DNA of 63,972 bases, taken from Saprospiraceae bacterium (lineage in GTDB: Bacteria > Bacteroidota > Bacteroidia > Chitinophagales > Saprospiraceae). The notes under the pieces were generated by a model that was given only the letters and a program-made list of their open reading frames with translations, was not told the origin of the DNA and did no database searches. The position numbers and the translations under genes are program-made. The DNA is taken from positions 1-63,972 of the forward strand of contig JAKVCT010000004.1 in NCBI GenBank assembly GCA_022448995.1, in the 5' to 3' direction. Shown piece after piece: positions 7,780 through 16,619 of the stretch; within the stretch, counting starts at the first letter, position 1; each line of letters begins with the position of its first letter.

Positions 7780-9723
7780 TTATTTACGGATCAACTCTGA
7801 CGAATTATATCGTACAATGTACAAATCAGTATTAATTCCTCTATCCTTTTGCTTGGTAAAAGGATTATCATAAACTCTTATCTTCTTCAAGTTGGGCATT
7901 TCTTCTATTACCTTAGGATACTCCTTGAGTTTATTTCTATCCAAATTAAGTTCTTGAAGTTTAGAAAGTTTTTTAAGTTGATTAGGAAGTGTTTTTACTG
8001 TATTTTTCTCAAGACTTAGATACTCTAATTGCTCAAATGCTAAGACCTGCTCTGGAAAATTCCGAAATTTTGATTGGTTCAAGCTCAAGCGTTTAGCCTG
8101 TGTAAACTGAAAAACCTCTTCTATATCTGTGAACCAAGCTCCATTAAGTAGAATGTCAGGTTGTTGGCGAAGAAGATCTTCCACAATTTTTTTGCGTTCT
8201 ATCTTATCAATTTGTGCAAACCAGTGACGAAGTCCAATTCCTTGAGTAGCAAAAAGATAAGGTCCAATCTTGCTCTTGTCCAGTGAAGTATCCTTGGTAT
8301 AGATATCAATATTCTCTTGGAGCGTTCTTTCATCAATATCTTTTCGAACAAGTGGATATTTATATTTTTCCATTTTCTCTTTGATCGCTACATCATTATA
8401 TAAATCCAATGCATTTTGTGCTTTTTTGCGAATATCTGCATTCAAATTTCCATTTTTGATAATCAAAAATAAGTCAGTGATTACTTCAGATGGAGTTCCT
8501 GCAGTTTTTAACAGATCCAATCCTAGTTGAACCGTATCACTATCTTGGCTGAGCAGCAATTCAGACAAATTTTGTTTACTAACTTGATTATCTTCTGTAT
8601 CTTCAAGTAAGAAATGCTCTTCTCTAACTTCCAAAGCTTTATGGATATTAACATCAGACCAAAAGACCAAGCCTTCTTGGTCAAAACCTTTATATTTCTT
8701 AAAGCCCTTTCCTATGACTAGATGTTTTGTATTTTTTTTGATTTTGGAATGAAATTCAAGTCCAAATGCAATTGCTCGTTCCTTGAGTTCTTTACGTTTA
8801 ATTGCCGTAGTTCCCAAGACAGTGATTGCTTCTCCCTTTTTTATAGGATTTTGCTTTCGATATTCTTCATGCAGATCAACCAATATTTTTTGTGCATTGA
8901 TATACATTTGTCCAAATTTACCCCACTTTAGGTGTAGCATCAGAAATAGATCCTCTAGAGCGAGCTGATCCTTATATTCATCCATATCCACCATGATATA
9001 GTAGGCACTCAGCCGCTGTTTTCCAGAAAGATTATGTTCTCTTAGGACATCCCAAAATGCTTGAGCCTTACGTTTGTCCATACCAAGGCGTTCAAGGATT
9101 GGTGTAGCGCCAAAATCAATGACATATTTTGTATTCCAGTACAATGCTGCTGAAGGGAAACGCTTTTTGAAAGGGTTCAATACTATTGAACCATCTATAG
9201 ATTCTTTGGCTAAACTATCAGGTAATTCCTCCAGCTGATTATGAGAAAAGCTTACCTTGGTTAAGTTGGGCATTTTATCAAATACATCTGGTAATTTTGT
9301 GAGTTGATTACTATTGAGTAATAACTGTTCTAATTGGCTTAATTCACCAATCCATTTTGGTAGTTCCTTGATCTTATTATTACCAATACTCAGTTTTTTT
9401 AGTGCTTTTAAGGATCGGATTACTTGAGGTAATTCTTCGAGATTATTGATAGAAAGATTTAATTCCTGTAGTTGTTGACAAGCTTTTAAGCTGTCAGGTA
9501 ATTCGGTCAAACTACTGTAAGTAATTGATAATTTCTTGAGTTGAGGTAGAGTAGAGAAATCAAGCCAATGAATTTCTTTATCCATTCCCTGTATACTTAA
9601 TTGTTCTAGGTTTTGGAAAGGAGCTAATGTTTTAGGTAAAGGCGTTAAATCTTTTCTTTCTAAAGAAAGGAAAGTGACTTCAAGTGGAGTTTTGAGTGCG
9701 TCATCTATATTTTTAAAGATCAT
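7780..9723 (-). CDS. Leucine-rich repeat protein with internal BRCT-like segment
   Basis: A 647-residue protein without signal peptide. Residues about 30-190 are LRRs of the LxxLxLxxNxLxxLPxxI type (for example LQELNLSINNLEELP). Residues about 295-375 (EAITVLGTT, KERAIAFGLEF, TKHLVIGK, VFWSDVNIHKAL) look like a BRCT domain: a starting strand with G-T/S, a helix, then a T-x-L-V-x-G strand. Residues about 400-520 are helical, and about 540-630 are a second LRR block. Such LRR proteins usually mediate protein-protein contacts; no partner is evident next to it. It is a single gene. The BRCT call is by eye and less certain than the LRR call. Confidence 0.8.
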   Translation of the reverse strand: MIFKNIDDALKTPLEVTFLSLERKDLTPLPKTLAPFQNLEQLSIQGMDKEIHWLDFSTLPQLKKLSITYSSLTELPDSLKACQQLQELNLSINNLEELPQVIRSLKALKKLSIGNNKIKELPKWIGELSQLEQLLLNSNQLTKLPDVFDKMPNLTKVSFSHNQLEELPDSLAKESIDGSIVLNPFKKRFPSAALYWNTKYVIDFGATPILERLGMDKRKAQAFWDVLREHNLSGKQRLSAYYIMVDMDEYKDQLALEDLFLMLHLKWGKFGQMYINAQKILVDLHEEYRKQNPIKKGEAITVLGTTAIKRKELKERAIAFGLEFHSKIKKNTKHLVIGKGFKKYKGFDQEGLVFWSDVNIHKALEVREEHFLLEDTEDNQVSKQNLSELLLSQDSDTVQLGLDLLKTAGTPSEVITDLFLIIKNGNLNADIRKKAQNALDLYNDVAIKEKMEKYKYPLVRKDIDERTLQENIDIYTKDTSLDKSKIGPYLFATQGIGLRHWFAQIDKIERKKIVEDLLRQQPDILLNGAWFTDIEEVFQFTQAKRLSLNQSKFRNFPEQVLAFEQLEYLSLEKNTVKTLPNQLKKLSKLQELNLDRNKLKEYPKVIEEMPNLKKIRVYDNPFTKQKDRGINTDLYIVRYNSSELIRK

Positions 9724-9765
9724 TATCTATTTTTTTGTAATTATACCAATTTAAAAGACAAATCA

Positions 9766-9788
9766 GTAGCTAGGTGGACATAATTAAT
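9766..9788 (+). repeat. Solo MITE terminus (left of lipoprotein gene)
   Basis: CTAGGTGGACATAATTAAT within 9766-9788 matches the terminal repeat of the MITE-like element at 10636-10797. A same-orientation copy (AAGTAGGTGGACGTAATTAA, 10504-10523) lies on the other side of the lipoprotein gene 9827-10453. Confidence 0.5.
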
Positions 9789-9826
9789 ATATGTCGTAAA
9801 GTGCCTGCTTTGTTTTAGACAAGTTC

Positions 9827-10453
9827 TTAGATCCCAAAGGTTCCATCATCAGAGATTACATAGTCAGTGACGTAGGTCGTATCTTTTGCCCTTTCTTCTT
9901 CAGAACTTGAATCCCCTCCCCAAATTTCTGTTTTTACTTTTATTACAGTACCCTCAAGTGTAAAGGATTCACCACTACAAAAAGGTTCATTACAATCACA
10001 GGAATAGAATTCATGATAATCTATCATAGTACCTTCCAAATCAAAACTGGCAATATTAGAAATTGTACAAGGAACACCAATTCTAGTTTCAAAGGTGACG
10101 ATTTTGATGTTTTTATGAGTAGATACAGAATTTCCTTGCATACTGGCAAAGCCTATTTTTTCTTTCTCTTCTTTGAAAGCATTACTAATAGAATCAGCAA
10201 AGAAATTCTCTATGAGATAAAATGGAATTTCTTTTTGTTCTGCCATTAGATTTAGAAAATAATCAAAACTTGTGCTATCATTCTGAGTTTCTTCTCCCTT
10301 TGGAGTAGTTGTAGACGTGCTGGTTGTTTCAGCAGCCGAAGGTTGGTTAGTGGCCGATTCAGTTGGTTGACCACAGGAAGCGAATAGGCAAACACAGCAT
10401 AAAAAACCGAAGATTTTTGTAGACAATTGAGAATAGGTAAAAGATGTTTTCAT
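9827..10453 (-). CDS. Putative lipoprotein, unknown function
   Basis: About 208 residues. The signal peptide MKTSFTYSQLSTK... ends in the lipobox LFASC. A 25-residue Thr/Ser/Pro-rich linker follows, then a domain with a cysteine cluster near the middle (YSCDCNEPFCSGE), possibly disulfide-bonded or metal-binding. I chose the ATG at 10453 because it leaves a compact n-region; an upstream ATG at 10477 adds eight residues. Not related to any family I recognise. It is bracketed by direct repeats of a mobile-element terminus, so it may have arrived or been disturbed by transposition; that is inference. Confidence 0.75.
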   Translation of the reverse strand: MKTSFTYSQLSTKIFGFLCCVCLFASCGQPTESATNQPSAAETTSTSTTTPKGEETQNDSTSFDYFLNLMAEQKEIPFYLIENFFADSISNAFKEEKEKIGFASMQGNSVSTHKNIKIVTFETRIGVPCTISNIASFDLEGTMIDYHEFYSCDCNEPFCSGESFTLEGTVIKVKTEIWGGDSSSEEERAKDTTYVTDYVISDDGTFGI

Positions 10454-10503
10454 TTTAATAGGATTTATGTTTTTCAAGTTTTTTAAACTTGATTTGGTGA
10501 TGA

Positions 10504-10524
10504 TAAGTAGGTGGACGTAATTAA
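10504..10524 (+). repeat. Solo MITE terminus (right of lipoprotein gene)
   Basis: AAGTAGGTGGACGTAATTAA, same orientation as the copy at 9766-9788 and like the left terminus of the element at 10636. Confidence 0.5.
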
Positions 10525-10582
10525 TTATTAGAATAGGTAAATTAGATTGTGCTTTAACATTGTTAATTTAAAATAAATACAA

Positions 10583-10622
10583 AATAAAGTTACAAATTTT
10601 AATGAATATTTGTAACTTTATT
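10583..10622. terminator. 15-bp perfect hairpin
   Basis: AATAAAGTTACAAAT at 10583-10597 pairs with 10608-10622 across a 10-base loop. It lies between the starts of nothing on the plus strand and upstream of the minus-strand lipoprotein gene; it could terminate the transcript of the minus-strand gene at 10957-11430. Confidence 0.5.
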
Positions 10623-10635
10623 CCCGTGAACATAT

Positions 10636-10797
10636 AAGTAGATAGCCACAATTAATTTGTATTTAATTCAAGCAGCCTTTTTGTGCTGCACTTCGTTAAA
10701 AAGCCTCGTGATAGCACTGCTATCCCTGCGTTTTTCGCCTTGTTCAGCATCAAAAAATCTTGTGAATTATTATAAAATTAATTATGTCCACCTACTT
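10636..10797. mobile_element. Palindromic MITE-like element, 162 bp
   Basis: The left end AAGTAGATAGCCACAATTAA and the right end, read inverted, AAGTAGGTGGACATAATTAA form terminal inverted repeats, and the imperfect pairing continues inward (ATTCAAGCAG.../ATTCACAAG...) to a centre near GATAGCACTGCTATC at about 10713-10727. The whole unit can fold into one long hairpin and has no ORF, as expected of a miniature inverted-repeat transposable element. A shorter relative with the same termini is at 34161-34271 and solo ends lie at 939, 9766 and 10504. No transposase with these ends is in the window. Confidence 0.7.
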
Positions 10798-10956
10798 ACT
10801 TCTTGTTTATAGATGATAACCTTGATGTCTACTAAAACTATAATTAACTAATAATCAAGATAGTAATAAAAATCTTTTTTCTCTATAAAATTCAATTAAT
10901 TATCGAATAGTACAGTATTAAGCAGTTAACCGTAAATATAATTATATTATATTTAT

Positions 10957-11430
10957 TTATTTAATCTGATCAATTTTTGTCTTAATCAACTTTATCCCAT
11001 CTTCCAAGTTATCCACTTGAGGAATATGGTGGCGTTGACATACAATATCTACATTCCCCTTTCGCCAAAACCCATTAGGACAACAAACAATTACTTTTGT
11101 AGAATTTGCAAATAAGCCTAACTCCAACAGTGATATAGGAGACTTAGTCTTAGGTGCAAAATAAAAAAAAATTAAATCTGCTTGCCCTAATGCATCCAGT
11201 TCCCAATCAACTTGTTCTTTGAATACAGGATTATCAATTGACTGTTTCCAGGAACTATCCCAATGTTCCCTTCGAGGATTCAGAATTATTATGTCATGAC
11301 TGAAAAGATTGTTACCTATGTAGGCCTGCCAATCTTCAGCCTTTCCCATTTCTATGCTTCCCGCTAAAAAAATACTAGGCCATTTAGGTAAATCTTTTAG
11401 AGATTGAGGAGGTTTTACATGATATCCCAT
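10957..11430 (-). CDS. Nucleoside 2-deoxyribosyltransferase-like protein
   Basis: A 157-residue cytoplasmic protein. It has the pattern of the Nuc_deoxyrib_tr2-like family: a first strand with IFLAGSIEMGKAEDWQ (G-S-I nucleotide-binding turn), ILNPRREHWDSSW, a V-x-WELDALGQADLIFFYF stretch (residues about 80-97), and SLLELGLFA with the conserved glutamate near residue 109. Family members transfer 2'-deoxyribose between bases or hydrolyse nucleotides; in phages and accessory DNA they often have a modified role. Full length. Isolated between a MITE-like element and the next plus-strand gene, with no sign of a purine or pyrimidine salvage operon. Confidence 0.8.
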   Translation of the reverse strand: MGYHVKPPQSLKDLPKWPSIFLAGSIEMGKAEDWQAYIGNNLFSHDIIILNPRREHWDSSWKQSIDNPVFKEQVDWELDALGQADLIFFYFAPKTKSPISLLELGLFANSTKVIVCCPNGFWRKGNVDIVCQRHHIPQVDNLEDGIKLIKTKIDQIK

Positions 11431-11693
11431 TGAATTGGTAAGTTTTAGTTATAAAATTAACTACTTATTGAAAACTAGCGAATTCGTAGGTTCACTAGTT
11501 CATTGATTTTAGACTACAGTCTACCACTCATGATCCAAAAGTTGTTCGACAACTTCCCAATGAAAATATAATGATTTAGAATAAAAAGTATAGCACTTGC
11601 TAAATCATTTTTACTTTTGTAGTGATCTATACACAAGCAATCAAATTCAAAGCCTGTCTGAACTTAGACAAGCCTAAAATCAAGTAAAATATA

Positions 11694-12407
11694 ATGAGTA
11701 AGATTGGTAAATTATACTTAATTCCATCACCTTTGTCTGAAAATGTGCAAGATGTTTTGGTGCAAGAACAACTAAAACAAATCAAACACATCGATATTTT
11801 TATTGTTGAGAGAGGTAAAACAGCTCGTCAGTTCATGAAAACGTTACCCTTGGAAAATCGTTTTGCAGCTATGCGTTTTTTTGAATTGAACAAACATACA
11901 AGCCATGTAGAGTTGCCTACATTTTTGCATCCAGCCTTGGACGAAGGTAAAGATATTGGCTTGTTATCAGAAGCTGGCTGTCCAGGGATTGCTGATCCAG
12001 GAGCAGAAATAGTAGCCTTAGCACATAAATCTGGTATCCAAGTCATCCCACTCATTGGCCCTTCTTCTATTGTCCTAAGCCTAATGGCTTCTGGATTGAA
12101 TGGACAATCGTTCTCATTTTTAGGATATTTACCCATTAAGGGTGGAGAAAGAAAAAAACGTTTGAGACAACTAGAACAACAATCTAGACAATTCAAGCAA
12201 ACTCAAATTTTTATAGAAACACCTTATCGAAACGAAAGTTTATTCAAGGACTGTTTAAGTCATCTCTCTGCTCATACTCGTTTGTGTGTAGCCTGTGATC
12301 TGACTGCCCCAACAGAACTCATAAAAATGTATTCTATACAAACATGGAAAAAGCAAAAGCAACCTGATATTCATAAGCGTCCTTGCATTTTTCTGATTTT
12401 GGCTTAG
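11694..12407 (+). CDS. SAM-dependent methyltransferase, RsmI-like (tetrapyrrole methylase fold)
   Basis: A 237-residue tetrapyrrole-methylase-fold protein. It has KLYLIPSPLSE at the start, FIVERGKTARQFM (residues about 42-54), then LLSEAGCPGIADPGAEIV (about 98-115), the hallmark loop of RsmI-type 16S rRNA 2'-O-methyltransferases, then PLIGPSSIVLSLMASGLNGQSFSFLGYLP. The first motif differs from classic RsmI (VGTPIGNLxD), so this is the second, shorter RsmI-like paralogue common in Bacteroidota; whether it methylates C1402 of 16S rRNA is not known from sequence. It is a cytoplasmic, single gene. Confidence 0.85.
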   Translation: MSKIGKLYLIPSPLSENVQDVLVQEQLKQIKHIDIFIVERGKTARQFMKTLPLENRFAAMRFFELNKHTSHVELPTFLHPALDEGKDIGLLSEAGCPGIADPGAEIVALAHKSGIQVIPLIGPSSIVLSLMASGLNGQSFSFLGYLPIKGGERKKRLRQLEQQSRQFKQTQIFIETPYRNESLFKDCLSHLSAHTRLCVACDLTAPTELIKMYSIQTWKKQKQPDIHKRPCIFLILA

Positions 12408-12548
12408 TTTATTGATTTTTTTAATCAAAAAAAGAGTCTTTCGTAAACTCTTTGAGCTTAGCCCACAATTATAAAAACAAAGGTTAAAAAAACACCATTA
12501 TAAGCTATTTGATACCACTAATTATATATTTATTAAACAACAGCTACA

Positions 12549-13982
12549 ATGAAAATACTGAATACACTGAGTAGACAAGGTTTTAGCCCTAAAGGTTTAT
12601 TTCTCTTTATTGCCTTCTTATCATTAACTATTACTTCCCAAGCACAAAGCGATGAAGATATCGAAGAAATCCGAGAAATTTATGACAATGTACTTACTTC
12701 TTCTTCCTGTTATGACTGGTTGCATTTTCTATGCAAACGGATAGGTGGTCGTATAGCAGGCTCTCCAGAAGGAACTGCTGCAGAGCGCTACACAGCACAA
12801 ATGCTAGATTCTATTGGAGCAGATACAGTTTGGATGCAAGAAGTTGAAGTAAACTACTGGCGAAGAGGTTCTGTAGCCAAGGCCAAAGTTGTTAATTCTG
12901 AATTATTAGGCAATGTTGATTTGTCTACAGTTGCACTAGGTTTTTCAGGTCGAACCCCCAAGATGGGACTAACAGCAGAAGTTATCAAAGTTTGGGATCT
13001 AAATGCCTTAGAAAAAATTCCTGCAAGTGAAATCCAAGGTAAAATTGTATTTTTTGATAAGGGGATGGATCCTACCAAAACGAACACATTTCATGCTTAT
13101 GGAGCTGCAGTAGGACAACGTACAGCAGGCCCTAGATCTGCAGCAGAGAAAGGAGCTATTGCAACACTTACACGCTCTATGACACTCAAACAAGATGATA
13201 TTCCGCACTCAGGTGTTACGGTTTTTCAAGACCAAACCCCTATTCCTGCTCTAGCATTAGGCATGCAAAGTGCTAACCTACTAAGTGAACTCTTGGATTC
13301 AGAAAAAGGAATCAAAATTAATATCCAAGCAGATTGTGAGCATATGGGCAAACAAAAAGCACATAATGTAATTGCAGAAATCAAAGGATCTACCTATCCT
13401 AATGAAGTGATAGTAGTTGGTGGGCATTTGGATTCTTGGGATATAGGAGAAGGAGCACATGATGATGGTGCAGGTTGTGTACAAGCAATGGAAGTTTTAC
13501 ATGTTTTCCGTCGTATGGGTATCCGACCTAAACGAACGATTCGTTGTGTATTATTTGCAAATGAGGAGAATGGAATGTTTGGGGCGACTACTTATGCTGC
13601 TTATGCAAAAAATAGTAAAGAAAAACATATTGCAGCTATTGAATCTGATGCTGGAGGGCATACACCTAGAGGTTTCAGAATGGATGCTCTAAAAGAAATT
13701 TCTAAAAGTGCCTTCAAACAAGCACAAAAATGGCGTGAAATTTTAGCACCTTATGGACTCTACTACCTAGATGCTGGTGGATCTGCCGCAGATATTTCAA
13801 AACTAAAATCACAAGGTACGGTTCTTTTTGGCTACCGTCCTGATAGTCAGCGTTATTTTGATTACCACCATGCAGAAACAGATGTTTTTGAAAATGTACA
13901 CAAGAGAGAGCTAGAGTTAGGTGCAGCAGGTATGGCAGCATTAATTTATTTAATTGATAAATATGGATTTACGTTTGAATAA
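12549..13982 (+). CDS. M28-family metallopeptidase (carboxypeptidase Q-like), secreted
   Basis: A 477-residue protein with a signal peptide (about 1-33, ending SQAQ). It has a PA-like insert (about 140-260) and a peptidase domain with the di-zinc ligands in order: His in VVGGHLDSWD (about residue 292), Asp in HDDGAG, Glu-Glu in FANEENGMFG, Asp in IESDAGG, and His in YHHAETD near residue 437. That is the M28 pattern of plasma glutamate carboxypeptidase/carboxypeptidase Q-type dipeptidases. It should hydrolyse small peptides outside the cytoplasm. The next gene overlaps its 3' end, so they are probably co-transcribed. Confidence 0.92.
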   Translation: MKILNTLSRQGFSPKGLFLFIAFLSLTITSQAQSDEDIEEIREIYDNVLTSSSCYDWLHFLCKRIGGRIAGSPEGTAAERYTAQMLDSIGADTVWMQEVEVNYWRRGSVAKAKVVNSELLGNVDLSTVALGFSGRTPKMGLTAEVIKVWDLNALEKIPASEIQGKIVFFDKGMDPTKTNTFHAYGAAVGQRTAGPRSAAEKGAIATLTRSMTLKQDDIPHSGVTVFQDQTPIPALALGMQSANLLSELLDSEKGIKINIQADCEHMGKQKAHNVIAEIKGSTYPNEVIVVGGHLDSWDIGEGAHDDGAGCVQAMEVLHVFRRMGIRPKRTIRCVLFANEENGMFGATTYAAYAKNSKEKHIAAIESDAGGHTPRGFRMDALKEISKSAFKQAQKWREILAPYGLYYLDAGGSAADISKLKSQGTVLFGYRPDSQRYFDYHHAETDVFENVHKRELELGAAGMAALIYLIDKYGFTFE

Positions 13983-14940
13983 TTTACGTTTTATAATACT
14001 CTTTTTGGTCTTAGGCGTTTGCCAACTGCTGAGTTCGTGTAACAAAGCAAAACCTATAGAATTGGCCTATGTTGACCTAAATTTCCCTTTGAATACAGCC
14101 ATCAATGATGTTCTAGTTGTCAATGATTCTAGCTTATATATTGCCAATGGTAATTTATACCAAGAAGGTAAGCTTTATCATTCTACAGATGAAGGAAAAA
14201 ACTGGTCAAGTATCTATGATCATGAACATCAGTTACGAAAACTACGGTGGTCTAATAATGAGCTTTTTTGTATAAGTCTAGGAAATACAATTATTGGATA
14301 TATCCCTACTACAAGCAATCTCCGAACGATTACTTTGGCAGGATGGGAAAACTGGACAGACTTAGCCTTCTGGCCAAATGGTAGTGGTCTAGCTACAGTA
14401 GGCTACAACCTAGGATATGGAGAAATTCTGCGTTTTGATACAGCTTATACACCTGACTATTCTGATAGCTTAGGTTACTTTCACGAGTTCAGAGAAATCC
14501 ATCTACTAGAAGATTCTACTGTTTATATCAGTGGTTATGGTATTGTAATGAAAAGTACAGATAGAGGACAAACCTGGACTGATCAACTTCTTAGAGGTGA
14601 TTTTTTTAGAGCGATGAGTTTTGCTGATGAAAACACTGCTTATATTATTGGACAGTATGGGAGTATCTATAAAACCACGGATGGAGGTGATAAATGGAAT
14701 AGATTGAGAAATGGAAATACACTCAAAGTTACTCGATTTTATGATGTTCATTTTACTAGTGTAGACAAAGGAGTAATTGTTGGAGGAAATGGTCTAATTT
14801 GGACGACAATAGATGGAGGAATTTCTTGGAAAGTATTGGAAAATATACCAACAGAAAGCAATTGGTTAACCGTACACGGAAGCGGAGATACTTTTTATAT
14901 TGGAAGCTCAACAGGAGAGCTTATTGCTATAGAAATATAG
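13963..14940 (+). CDS. Lipoprotein with BNR/YCF48-like beta-propeller
   Basis: About 325 residues from the ATG at 13963, which overlaps the M28 gene by 20 bases (a TTG nine bases upstream is less likely). The signal peptide ends in the lipobox LLSSC. The mature protein has several S-T-D-x-G-x-x-W (Asp-box) turns: STDEGKNW, STDRGQTW, TTDGGDKW and TIDGGISW. These mark BNR/YCF48-type propeller repeats. The function is probably binding or structural at the envelope. Overlap suggests translational coupling with the peptidase. Confidence 0.85.
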   Translation: MDLRLNNLRFIILFLVLGVCQLLSSCNKAKPIELAYVDLNFPLNTAINDVLVVNDSSLYIANGNLYQEGKLYHSTDEGKNWSSIYDHEHQLRKLRWSNNELFCISLGNTIIGYIPTTSNLRTITLAGWENWTDLAFWPNGSGLATVGYNLGYGEILRFDTAYTPDYSDSLGYFHEFREIHLLEDSTVYISGYGIVMKSTDRGQTWTDQLLRGDFFRAMSFADENTAYIIGQYGSIYKTTDGGDKWNRLRNGNTLKVTRFYDVHFTSVDKGVIVGGNGLIWTTIDGGISWKVLENIPTESNWLTVHGSGDTFYIGSSTGELIAIEI

Positions 14941-15015
14941 TGTTTCTTCTTGTAATTTAGAGAAAAGATATATCGACAGATCTCGCTAGTAATCAAATAA
15001 GTATCAGTATATAAT

Positions 15016-15062
15016 AAAATAATCCTAGTTTTGGCTGTAAAATGCAAAACTAGGATTATTTT
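15016..15062. terminator. Bidirectional terminator between convergent genes
   Basis: A perfect 17-bp stem (AAAATAATCCTAGTTTT at 15016-15032 with 15046-15062) followed by T runs on the plus strand and A runs before it. It separates the BNR lipoprotein gene and the heme A synthase gene. Confidence 0.85.
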
Positions 15063-15139
15063 TTTGAGTTTAGTGTTTTGTCTAGATAGGGCGATCTGTC
15101 TAGATACTCCACTGTTATCAGATACAAGACAAAGGGAAC

Positions 15140-16348
15140 CTAAGTTTTCTTGAATTGATAATTGACAAACAACATAGATAGGAGTAATAAAACTCCTACT
15201 AGTTGATGTAGAACCCCCAACGTTACGGGTACTGCTCCTACACAACTGACTAGCGTAAAAATCCCTAAAAATACTTGTGTCAATAAAACCAAAATCAATA
15301 CCATTCCTCCCTTCTTTAGAATTGTAGATACTTGAATTCGTCCCAGGGTAAAAAAGAAGACTAAAATCAAAATACACAATAAGTAGGCAGTTCCTCGGTG
15401 TAATAACTGAACTAGAGCCGAAGCAAACATACTGTCGTCATAATCAACAATATTTGACCAGGTCCACGCTGACTGGTCTTTTAAGACCTCAGCTATCCAA
15501 ACCCATGACCCATCAGGAGAAACTTCCATATGAGGGAAATTAGGGTAGAATAAGCCCGCTTTCATACCAGACATAAAACCACCCAAGACAATTTGTAGTC
15601 CAATTATCCAAGTTATTCGCCAAGTATATCGTCGCATACGCCTATGGTGAGTATCGGTAGGATTGGGCTGCAAAACCTGCAAAGTCACCCAAAAGAGGTA
15701 TCCAAGAAGCAGAACTGCTAGAGATAAGTGAATAGTCAACTTGTAGCCATTCACCCAAGCACTATCCAAAGTATCTATGATGATCAAAGAAGGGATTAGA
15801 CCCATTTTTTCGGTTGGAATCATAAAGTGAGAAACAATATCTCCTTTTGCCAAGCCACTTGCGACCATAATCCATCCTGCAGATGCCACAATAGCAGCTA
15901 AGCCCACTATTTTTCCTAATTGCTTCATCAATTTCTTGGTGAAATATCCCCTCCACCAAAAGTATAGGAAAGGAAAAAGAAACACAAATCCCATCAATCG
16001 AGCCCACAAACGATGAAAGTACTCCCAAAAATAGATGTATTTGAACTCAGACATCGTTATGTCGGGATTTAACCGATCTACCTGGACCTTAGCCTCTGTT
16101 TTGTACAAATCAAAGGCTATATCCCACTCTTCTGCGTTTAGAGGAGGTAGGGTTCCTGTAACAATATCCCATTCTGTAATGGATAACCCTGAATTTGTTA
16201 ATCGAGTCACTCCTCCTAAGAAAATTTGTACCAAGACCATGATCACTCCAATAAGCAACCAGATACCAACAGAACGAGGAATCATTTTTGGAGAATTAGA
16301 ACTAAGTGTCTTGGCCTCTATTTTAGTCTTTGTTGTAGTTGCCGCCAT
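15140..16348 (-). CDS. ctaA: Heme A synthase (COX15/CtaA family)
   Basis: A 402-residue polytopic membrane protein with about eight hydrophobic segments. It has the family's conserved histidines: EYFHRLWAR (about residue 112), TIHLSLAVLLL (about 207), LLHRGTAYLL (about 317) and VLHQLVGVLLL (about 380), and the early motif LGGVTRLTNSGLSITEW. It oxidises heme O to heme A for the aa3-type terminal oxidase at the inner membrane. The length and N-terminal half (long loop before the second helix) match the COX15 subgroup rather than the shorter Bacillus CtaA. No ctaB or cox genes are adjacent. It is transcribed away from the putative origin. Confidence 0.9.
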   Translation of the reverse strand: MAATTTKTKIEAKTLSSNSPKMIPRSVGIWLLIGVIMVLVQIFLGGVTRLTNSGLSITEWDIVTGTLPPLNAEEWDIAFDLYKTEAKVQVDRLNPDITMSEFKYIYFWEYFHRLWARLMGFVFLFPFLYFWWRGYFTKKLMKQLGKIVGLAAIVASAGWIMVASGLAKGDIVSHFMIPTEKMGLIPSLIIIDTLDSAWVNGYKLTIHLSLAVLLLGYLFWVTLQVLQPNPTDTHHRRMRRYTWRITWIIGLQIVLGGFMSGMKAGLFYPNFPHMEVSPDGSWVWIAEVLKDQSAWTWSNIVDYDDSMFASALVQLLHRGTAYLLCILILVFFFTLGRIQVSTILKKGGMVLILVLLTQVFLGIFTLVSCVGAVPVTLGVLHQLVGVLLLLSMLFVNYQFKKT

Positions 16349-16619
16349 TTATTTCCCAATATATTATTTTGATAATCCGTTGATACTCTTGTTTTAATAG
16401 AGCTTATATACAACCAACGAATCAAGTTGAAACTAAAGTTTTAGTTAGATTTTTTAATTACAGAATGTAAAAATACGAAAACAAGTATAGATTTTATCCT
16501 GTGTGTAGAATACTTTGATTGAAAATTTTTTCTTGGATTACTTTAAAATTTAAGTCCACTCAATTATAAGAGCCAATAGTTGAAGTAAGTTTATACACAT
16601 CTCTTAATTAGATTAAATC

